20,399 nucleotides of DNA, taken from assembly GCA_903822375.1 (NCBI GenBank), contig CAIJOU010000885.1, positions 1 to 20,399 on the forward strand, given 5' to 3'. Positions 14,963 to 20,399 of this stretch are shown piece by piece; positions within the stretch are counted from its first letter, which is position 1; each line of letters begins with the position of its first letter. The translations under genes were made by a program, and so were the position numbers. The notes under the pieces are model-generated. The model saw only the letters and a program-made list of their open reading frames with translations. It ran no database searches and was not told the origin of the DNA. This DNA is from Candidatus Hydrogenedentota bacterium. Its GTDB lineage: Bacteria > Hydrogenedentota > Hydrogenedentia > Hydrogenedentales > CAITNO01.

Positions 14963-15259
14963 TTACACTGCAGGCGCGATTGCGTCCTTCGCGGCCTTCG
15001 CCACACGGAACTTCACGCTCTGCTTCGCCGGGATCTGGATCGTCTCGCCCGTTGCCGGGTTGCGCCCGCTGCGCGCGGCGCGCTGCACCACGGCCAGTTT
15101 TCCAATGCCGGGAATGGTGAAGCCCGCAGCCGCTTCCTGATAGGCAAGTTCAGCCTGCGCGGCGAGCACATCGTCCACCTGCTTTTTCGTCAACCCCGTC
15201 TTCTCCGCAAGAGCCGCCACAATCTGACCTTTGGTTTTCGCCTTTGCGCCGTCTGCCAT
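14963..15259 (-). CDS. HU-family DNA-binding protein
   Basis: The 98-residue product starts at ATG 15259 after AGGAG, eight bases away. The open frame to 15349 has no ribosome-binding site and lies in the transcribed leader. It matches the full-length HU/IHF fold: helices with KGQIVAALAEKTGLTKKQV (10-28), IPGIGKLAVVQRAARSGRNP with the arm tip RNPATGE (66-72), and FRVAKAAKDAI at the end. HU dimers bend and compact DNA with little sequence preference and support replication and recombination. A strong promoter is seen at 15432-15460, consistent with an abundant nucleoid protein. A homodimer is assumed, as no partner gene is nearby. Confidence 0.95.
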   Translation of the reverse strand: MADGAKAKTKGQIVAALAEKTGLTKKQVDDVLAAQAELAYQEAAAGFTIPGIGKLAVVQRAARSGRNPATGETIQIPAKQSVKFRVAKAAKDAIAPAV

Positions 15260-15590
15260 TTCCAGTTCTCCTGTTGTTATGAGACTGCCAATGTGTTCAC
15301 CGCATTGAACACGGACCTGCCTGGCGCGCATCCCATGATGCGCAATCATTGCAGGTTTCCCTGCCGTACACCGGCGTGAACCCTAACACACCCCGTTCCC
15401 TAGCGCGAAACCGTGCCGATGTTTCTGGGTGATTCTATCCCCCTTTGCTCATCCTGTCAACAGTCATTTGGGTGTCTTCCCGAAACGGAACCCCAAGACG
15501 GGAAGGGAATGTGCCGGTATTTCGCCATCAACAATGCCGGGAAGGGACCATCCTCGGGTGCCCCGGATGCACGCGCCCCTCCTTCGAGAC
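15260..15590. other. Intergenic region with HU promoter and leader
   Basis: This 331-base gap lies between the CorA stop and the HU start on the same strand. It holds the HU promoter (15432-15460) and an HU leader of about 165 bases, long for so small a gene. Between 15461 and 15590 I see no convincing terminator for corA and no open frame with a ribosome-binding site. Confidence 0.6.
15432..15460 (-). promoter_or_regulatory. Strong sigma70-type promoter for the HU gene
   Basis: On the minus strand a perfect TTGACA (15460-15455), 17 bases and TAGAAT (15437-15432; five of six matches) make the best promoter in the window. Predicted transcription start is near 15425. Confidence 0.7.
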
Positions 15591-16748
15591 TCAGGTGCGG
15601 TCATCGTGCGGATCGCTGCCATCCTTGTAATCCATCGGTGGCAGCGTCGGTTTGAACCATCCATTCCACCAGAAGGAAAAGACCATGCCCCCGGCAACGA
15701 GCGCCATGAACGCGAGCAACACCGGGTACCCCCAGTGACTCCGGAGTTCCGGCATGTTCCACGGCGACGCACCGGGATCAAAGTTCATTCCGTAAAGGCT
15801 GGCAAGAAAGGACAACGGCATGAAAATGGTGGCGATAATCGTCAGCACCTTCATGACCTCGTTCATGCGGTTGCTGCTGCTCGACAGATACAGATCTGTC
15901 AGTCCGGCGGCCAGTTCACGGTAGGTTTCGACCAGGTCCATGATCTGAAGCAGATTGTCGTGACAGTCACGAAGGTATACCCGCGTCTCTGCAGTGAACA
16001 CACTCGCCGGGTCGCGCAGCACCGTCTGAAGCGCCTCCCGCATGGGCCAGACGATCCGGCGCAGCGACAGCAACTGGCCCTTGATCGCATGCACGCGCGA
16101 GACCGTGTCGAGTGACGGCCGCGACAGCGCCTCCGTTTCCAATGCCTCCAGACGGTCGCCCAGCCGTTCAAGCACGGGGAAGAACTGGTCTATCACCGCG
16201 TCAATCAGGCTGTAGCAAAGGTAGTCCGCCCCGGAGGCGCGCAACGCTCCCGCCTTGGCCCGGATATGGTGGCGCACCCGCTCAAAGGAATCACCGGGCG
16301 CGCCCTGCTGAAACGTCAGCACAAAATGACGGCCAAGGAAGAAGCTCACCTGTTCGGTCTCCAAGTCCTCGCGCACCTGCGCCATGCGAGTGATGAAGAA
16401 CACACGTTCCCCGTATAGTTCGGCTTTGGGCCGCTGGTGAATATGCACCACGTCCTCCAGCGCAAGAGCATGGATATCAAATAGTTCGCTGAGTGCGCGC
16501 AGCGTGGTTCCGTCGCCAAATCCCTCGATATCCACCCAGACTACCGGCCATTGGTCCAGGAGTGGACGAATCTGGTTGACCTGCTGGACCATCGTCTCGG
16601 TATAGTCGTCGGGACTGTAGGCCATGACCCGAATCTCCGGAGGCGCAGCCCCCGGTTCCACGCAAAGTGTTCCCGGCAATGTGTCCGGAGTCACCGTTTG
16701 CCGTACCAGTGAAGCCTGCTTCTTACTTCTGTGTTTCCGGTCACTCAT
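15591..16748 (-). CDS. corA: CorA-family magnesium/divalent metal transporter
   Basis: The 385-residue product starts at ATG 16748, nine bases after AGGAGG. The frame open to 16880 is an upstream extension without a site. The large N-terminal cytoplasmic domain contains HALALEDVVHIHQRPK and a long coiled-coil helix region (SLIDAVIDQF to LSSSSNRMNEVMKVLT). The C-terminus has two membrane helices (about 301-318 and 341-361) joined by the YGMNF signature (319-323), the pore entrance motif of CorA pentamers. CorA proteins carry Mg2+, and some Co2+ or Ni2+, across the inner membrane. The C-terminal tail after the second helix is polar (YKDGSDPHDDRT). No neighbouring gene explains its regulation, and no Mg-sensing leader was seen. 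Confidence 0.94.
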   Translation of the reverse strand: MSDRKHRSKKQASLVRQTVTPDTLPGTLCVEPGAAPPEIRVMAYSPDDYTETMVQQVNQIRPLLDQWPVVWVDIEGFGDGTTLRALSELFDIHALALEDVVHIHQRPKAELYGERVFFITRMAQVREDLETEQVSFFLGRHFVLTFQQGAPGDSFERVRHHIRAKAGALRASGADYLCYSLIDAVIDQFFPVLERLGDRLEALETEALSRPSLDTVSRVHAIKGQLLSLRRIVWPMREALQTVLRDPASVFTAETRVYLRDCHDNLLQIMDLVETYRELAAGLTDLYLSSSSNRMNEVMKVLTIIATIFMPLSFLASLYGMNFDPGASPWNMPELRSHWGYPVLLAFMALVAGGMVFSFWWNGWFKPTLPPMDYKDGSDPHDDRT

Positions 16749-17051
16749 TTCCAACAACCTCCTGACAGAGCCCCTGGTGCCCTGGAGTCTGTCTTTGACG
16801 TGCAACGCCACGTGCCTGGGATTTGCATCTTTGTCCGAACCTCGCCGATTCTGCTTGCCCCATGACGCGTATTCTCGCACGGTTCACCGCGCCTGTTCGA
16901 CCCGGCGTTGCCCGGACATCCCAAGCCTCTGTGCAGACGGCACCTCCTGAACGGACGTCGCTTTGGTCATGGTTGGACATGCACCCCGCCAAAGGAATAC
17001 GCTAACCGCGGCACCGGAAGACCGTCCGACGGCCAAACGTGGCGACAATGC
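16749..17051. other. Divergent intergenic region
   Basis: In this 303-base gap between corA and the TPR-like gene I see only the corA ribosome-binding site. Candidate -35 boxes such as TTGGAC near 16973 lack a -10 at proper spacing, so no promoter is called for either gene. Open frames crossing the region on both strands lack ribosome-binding sites. Confidence 0.5.
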
Positions 17052-17855
17052 ATGAGCGTTCTGACAACAATCAATTATCCTTTCCTTGACGCGACGGCTC
17101 TGGTCTTGCTTACCCCTTTCCTGGCGTTTGGTGTCTACGCCCTTCGACGCCGTTTTCTCAACCATGACGAATGGGGGCTGGCCCGGCAGTCGGTCGTCCT
17201 CGTTTATGTGCTCCTCACCGCCGCCTTTGAAATCCACGCCGTTCACGAGGAATTGAGCGACACCCCCGTCTATATGATATTCGCATCTTTGGGCATGTTG
17301 GCCGCCTCAATGGCCCTCTATGGACACATCGCTGTTTCATTTCTGTCCAAGTTGATAGTGGATATATTCCTGCCGGGCGGCGACCAGGCCGCCAGTCAAC
17401 CCCGTTTCGGACCGGCGGAGGCCCTGGAACGCCTCGGCGACTATCAGGGTGCCCTAAATGAGTACTATGTGCTGGCCCGAACCTTCCCCGGTCAGCCCGA
17501 GATTATGGCGCGAATTGGTGGCGCCCTCTGCGCCCTCCGGTCATATGACGAGGCGGCGCAGTGGTTTAGGCGGGCCCTGGATGCACAAGAACGCCCCCAT
17601 GAGGCCGCGGCTTTGCTCTGGCGGCTGGTTGACCTGCTGGAAACCAGGCAACAACGCCCTGACTTGGCCGCCCAAGCCTGCGAAAGCTTCCTGACGCGCT
17701 TCGCCGATTCAGACGCGTCCGCCGCTGTGAGGGCGCGCTGGCTGCTTCTGAATGCGGTTTGTTCCCCCCTGCCGGAGTCCATTACCCCTTCCGGGCACCC
17801 GGTCTTGGCGCGTCTGGATGATGAACCTGTTGAGCCGAGACAACCGGACAGTTAG
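17052..17855 (+). CDS. Membrane-anchored TPR-like protein
   Basis: The 267-residue product is taken from ATG 17052, where hydrophobic sequence begins. The ribosome-binding site is poor, so the start is uncertain; the frame is open back to 16908. Three membrane segments lie at about residues 12-30, 45-64 and 75-102. The C-terminal half is alpha-helical and TPR-like: ALERLGDYQGALNEYYVLARTFP, then ALCALRSYDEAAQWFRRALDA, then a third helical pair. Such repeats usually scaffold protein complexes, and this part is probably cytoplasmic. The gene lies 125 bases before the response regulator, which has its own promoter. I do not recognise a specific family. Confidence 0.7.
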   Translation: MSVLTTINYPFLDATALVLLTPFLAFGVYALRRRFLNHDEWGLARQSVVLVYVLLTAAFEIHAVHEELSDTPVYMIFASLGMLAASMALYGHIAVSFLSKLIVDIFLPGGDQAASQPRFGPAEALERLGDYQGALNEYYVLARTFPGQPEIMARIGGALCALRSYDEAAQWFRRALDAQERPHEAAALLWRLVDLLETRQQRPDLAAQACESFLTRFADSDASAAVRARWLLLNAVCSPLPESITPSGHPVLARLDDEPVEPRQPDS

Positions 17856-17885
17856 TCTTACTTTCAGGCACCCGGCACGGGCGGT

Positions 17886-17914
17886 TTGCCAAAATGCGTA
17901 TTTCAGTGTACAAT
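17886..17914 (+). promoter_or_regulatory. Sigma70-type promoter for the response regulator gene
   Basis: TTGCCA (17886-17891) and TACAAT (17909-17914) match five of six positions each and are 17 bases apart. Transcription would begin near 17921, about 60 bases before the GTG start at 17981. Confidence 0.65.
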
Positions 17915-17980
17915 TTTTCTGTGAAAACTGTATTCATCCCGTAATCAGCGGAGTTCAACCGTACATAAAGAGGTATAGAG

Positions 17981-18904
17981 GTGCATAAGGCAAAAGTCTG
18001 TGTCGTGGATGATTGTGTCGATGAGGCCACTTTGCTTTGCGAGGGCCTGTGGCTGAACGGCTACGACGCGCTGGCCGTGTACAACGGCGTGGACGCATTC
18101 GAACGGTGCGGGCAGGGCGATATCGATCTGTTGCTCTTGGATGTGGGTCTGCCCGATATCGATGGTTTTGAACTGTGCCGACGCCTCAAAGCCAATCCGG
18201 CGACATCCTCCATCCCGGTGATTTTCGTCACCGCGCGCGGTGAAGCCCAGGACATCGCGCTGGGCTACGAAACCGGCGCAAGCGACTATGTCGTCAAACC
18301 CTACAATCTGCCCATCGTGATGGTGCACGTTGATTCCGCACTGCGCGACGCAAGAAATGCCATCAAGAAGATTTTTCAGGACGGCATCTTCGAGGATTCT
18401 GCCAACACGGACGAACTTACCGGGTTGAGAAACAAGCGTTTCCTGACCGATCGCCTTCAGGAGGAGACTGACAAGGCACATCGGTATGATTACCCCCTGT
18501 CGTGCCTTATGATCGAGGTCGACGAGATCACCGCCATTGACGAGCCCATGGAAGCGGTGTGCCTGGATGATCTGCTGGTCGAGGTTGCCATGGCCATGCG
18601 CGCCAGTTCGCGCAACTATGACATTCTTGCCCGGTATGACGGGGCCACCTTCACCGCGGTGCTCCCCCATGTTACCCGGGAGGAGGCCATGGCATACGCG
18701 CGCAAGATCGAGGAGGAAATACATTCCGCCACCATGAACGACGCACTGTGCCCCATGGTCGCCAAACTGAACTACGGACTGGCCACCAGTAACAGCACAA
18801 ACCGCTGTCCCGACGCCGAAGCACTTCTTTCGGCCGCGATGCGCGACCTGTGGCATGCGAAAAGCGTCGCGGCCATCCACGGCGCCGCCGCAGGAAACGC
18901 CTGA
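17981..18904 (+). CDS. Response regulator with degenerate GGDEF domain
   Basis: The 307-residue product starts at GTG 17981, seven bases after AAGAGG. Residues 1-125 form a receiver domain: acidic pair D10/D11, phospho-acceptor D54 (LLLLDVGLPD), T84 (FVTAR) and K106 (VVKPYN) are all present, so phosphorylation should work. From about residue 142 (TDELTGLRNKRFL) a GGDEF-type domain follows. Its signature is RYDGATF (218-224) in place of RYGGDEF, so the acidic residues needed to make cyclic di-GMP are lost. Like other degenerate GGDEF domains it might bind a nucleotide or a partner protein; that is inference. There is no EAL domain, DNA-binding domain or adjacent histidine kinase, so this is an orphan regulator. 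Confidence 0.88.
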   Translation: MHKAKVCVVDDCVDEATLLCEGLWLNGYDALAVYNGVDAFERCGQGDIDLLLLDVGLPDIDGFELCRRLKANPATSSIPVIFVTARGEAQDIALGYETGASDYVVKPYNLPIVMVHVDSALRDARNAIKKIFQDGIFEDSANTDELTGLRNKRFLTDRLQEETDKAHRYDYPLSCLMIEVDEITAIDEPMEAVCLDDLLVEVAMAMRASSRNYDILARYDGATFTAVLPHVTREEAMAYARKIEEEIHSATMNDALCPMVAKLNYGLATSNSTNRCPDAEALLSAAMRDLWHAKSVAAIHGAAAGNA

Positions 18905-18934
18905 TATCCGGGACCCCGCATGGGGAACCGGCGC

Positions 18935-20221
18935 CTAGAGGCCGATGCGCCTGAGTGCCTTGCCGCCAATGTCGGTGCGGTAGTGCGCGCCGTCAAAGCT
19001 GATTTTCCCGACCGCCCGGTATGCCTTCGCGATTGTTTCCGGAAGCGCGTCTCCCGTGGCGGTCACATTGAGCACACGGCCGCCGTTGGTCAACAGCGCC
19101 CCCCCTTCCGCTCTGGTGCCCGCCTGAAACACGCTCACGCCCGTTTCTTCTTCCGCCGCAGCTATACCTGAGATGGCCTTGCCCTTGGCATAGCTGCCCG
19201 GATAGCCGCCACTGGCCATGACCACCGTCACGCAGGGCGTATCATGGTATTCGATGCGTTCCCCGTCCAAGCGGCCCTCGCAGCAGGCGAGCAGCACCGG
19301 CACGAGGTCGGTTTTCATGCGCGGCAGCACGACCTGGGTTTCGGGGTCGCCAAAGCGCACATTGAACTCCACCACCCGCGGCCCTTCCTCCGTAATCATC
19401 AATCCGGCGTACAGGATTCCCTTGTAGGGATTTCCCTCTTCCGCCATGCCCCGCACCACCGGCTGGAGCACCTCTTCCAGAATGCGGCGCTCCATTTCGG
19501 CCGTCACCACCGGCGCCGGCGAATAGGCACCCATGCCGCCCGTGTTCGGTCCCTTGTCGCCGTCAAACGCCGCCTTGTGGTCCTGGCTGGATGCCATGGG
19601 AACCACGGTCTTGCCATCGCAGAAGGCCAGGATCGATGCCTCTTCTCCGGCCATGAACTCCTCCACCACCACCCTTGACCCGGCGCTGCCGAAGGCCTGC
19701 TGCACCATGGCTTCGTCAATGGCGCGCAATGCCGTTTCCACATCCATTGCCACTGTCACGCCTTTGCCGGCGGCCAGACCGTCCGCCTTGATGACGATGG
19801 GGGCGCCCTTCTCGCGCACATAGGCCGCCGCTTCGGACGGGTCGTTGAATTCGGCCCACGCCGCGGTCGGTATGTGGTGGCGTTCCATAAATGCTTTTGC
19901 AAAAGCCTTGCTCGCCTCCAGTTGCGCCGCCCCGGCTGAAGGACCAAAGGCACGATCGCCCCCCTCTTCCAAGTAGTCCACGAGCCCCTTCGTCAGCGGG
20001 TCTTCCGGGCCCACGACCGTCAGGTCAATATCCTTTTCCTCAACAAAGGCCTTGATACCCGCAAAGTCGTCCACAGCAAGCGAAACGCAGGCGCCCTTGT
20101 CAAGGCTGGCAATGCCGGGATTGCCCGGAGCGCCATAAACTCTCGCAACAAGCGGACTCTGGGCGATTTTCCATGCAAGGGCGTGCTCACGTCCGCCACT
20201 GCCAATAATCAATATTTTCAT
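18935..20221 (-). CDS. purD: Phosphoribosylamine-glycine ligase (GAR synthetase)
   Basis: It joins glycine to phosphoribosylamine, the product of PurF, using ATP. The 428-residue protein starts at ATG 20221, nine bases after GGAG, and has normal full length. Visible motifs are MKILIIGSGGREHALAW at the start, the ATP-grasp segment IKADGLAAGKG (144-154), the signature PNTGGMGAYSP (225-235) and the metal-binding EFNVRFGDPETQ (286-297). It is not fused to PurM or PurN. It is convergent with the response regulator, with a gap of only 30 bases. No promoter is clear upstream, where a cluster of hairpins occupies the sequence. It lies about 8.5 kb from purC and purF. Confidence 0.96.
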   Translation of the reverse strand: MKILIIGSGGREHALAWKIAQSPLVARVYGAPGNPGIASLDKGACVSLAVDDFAGIKAFVEEKDIDLTVVGPEDPLTKGLVDYLEEGGDRAFGPSAGAAQLEASKAFAKAFMERHHIPTAAWAEFNDPSEAAAYVREKGAPIVIKADGLAAGKGVTVAMDVETALRAIDEAMVQQAFGSAGSRVVVEEFMAGEEASILAFCDGKTVVPMASSQDHKAAFDGDKGPNTGGMGAYSPAPVVTAEMERRILEEVLQPVVRGMAEEGNPYKGILYAGLMITEEGPRVVEFNVRFGDPETQVVLPRMKTDLVPVLLACCEGRLDGERIEYHDTPCVTVVMASGGYPGSYAKGKAISGIAAAEEETGVSVFQAGTRAEGGALLTNGGRVLNVTATGDALPETIAKAYRAVGKISFDGAHYRTDIGGKALRRIGL

Positions 20222-20240
20222 TTTATGTCACTCCGCAGAT

Positions 20241-20382
20241 GTAGGACAGCCGCCAAGGTGTCTTTTCTGTTTCTATTGAGAGCGGTGGCCATGCCACCGC
20301 TCTTCTTCGCCGGGGCATGGCCCCGGCTTTGTGGCACGGGCATCCTGCCCGTGTCCGAAAGAACATGGGCGGGACGCCCATG
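20241..20382. repeat. Cluster of four perfect hairpins with 3-base loops upstream of purD
   Basis: Four adjacent perfect stems occur. AGAGCGGTGGC/GCCACCGCTCT has loop CAT (20279-20303, 11 bp). GCCGGGGC/GCCCCGGC has loop ATG (20309-20327). CACGGGCA/TGCCCGTG has loop TCC (20335-20353). CATGGGCG/CGCCCATG has loop GGA (20364-20382). A degenerate GGACAGCCGCC element precedes them near 20244. The GGCATGGCCCCGGC and GGGCATCCTGCCCG types resemble dispersed REP-like intergenic palindromes that I associate with some GC-rich environmental genomes. The first stem is followed by TCTT on the plus strand, a weak terminator feature. No gene fits this stretch up to the right edge. Confidence 0.75.
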
Positions 20383-20399
20383 CCACGAAAGCGGCGGCA

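Noticed and set aside
16908..17051. N-terminal extension of the TPR-like protein
   Set aside because: The extra 48 residues are Arg/Pro/Gly-rich and unlike a signal or domain. Sequence of protein character begins at ATG 17052, although its ribosome-binding site is weak.

Overview
The window is bacterial chromosome, GC-rich by eye (roughly 60%) apart from an AT-rich patch at about 2590-2895. I see no rRNA, tRNA, phage, integrase, transposase or CRISPR array. The mix of genes (sulfatase-family enzyme, Gfo/Idh/MocA oxidoreductase with a sugar isomerase, GH4 glycosidase, IPT/CxxCH surface protein, HAF-repeat lipoprotein) resembles sugar-degrading Gram-negative lineages such as Planctomycetota/Lentisphaerota or Candidatus Hydrogenedentota. 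That placement is an impression from gene content, not a measured one.

Layout. 1-973 (minus): multi-pass membrane protein cut by the window edge. 1287-2249 (plus): exported PHP-type metal-dependent hydrolase. 2250-3063: gene-free, AT-rich, ending in an extended -10 promoter and a hairpin-rich leader for a secreted CxxCH plus four-IPT-domain protein (3064-4497). 7902-4702 (minus): a three-gene operon of Gfo/Idh/MocA oxidoreductase, sugar phosphate isomerase/epimerase and a sulfatase-superfamily enzyme, with a 9-bp-arm palindrome just upstream. 11813-8069 (minus): GH4 glycosidase, then purC and purF. 12127-13605 (plus): RNase II/R-family nuclease, divergent from GH4. 14841-13714 (minus): HAF-repeat lipoprotein. 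15259-14963 (minus): HU-type DNA-binding protein. 16748-15591 (minus): CorA-type transporter. 17052-17855 (plus): membrane-anchored TPR-like protein. 17981-18904 (plus): response regulator with a degenerate GGDEF domain. 20221-18935 (minus): purD, preceded by a cluster of perfect short-loop hairpins.

How the genes work together. PurC, PurF and PurD belong to de novo IMP synthesis but are split into two loci about 8.5 kb apart. The oxidoreductase, isomerase and sulfatase-like genes look like a small sugar-catabolic unit. Four promoters with good sigma70-type -35/-10 boxes and 17-18 bp spacing can be read directly, before GH4, the RNase, HU and the response regulator. Many annotated starts were moved inward from the longest open frame because a Shine-Dalgarno sequence sits before an internal start.

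Nothing here is a convincing new multi-gene system. The most interesting unexplained structures are the hairpin-rich leader before the IPT/CxxCH gene, the palindrome cluster before purD, and active-site substitutions in the sulfatase-like protein, the GGDEF domain and the RNase.
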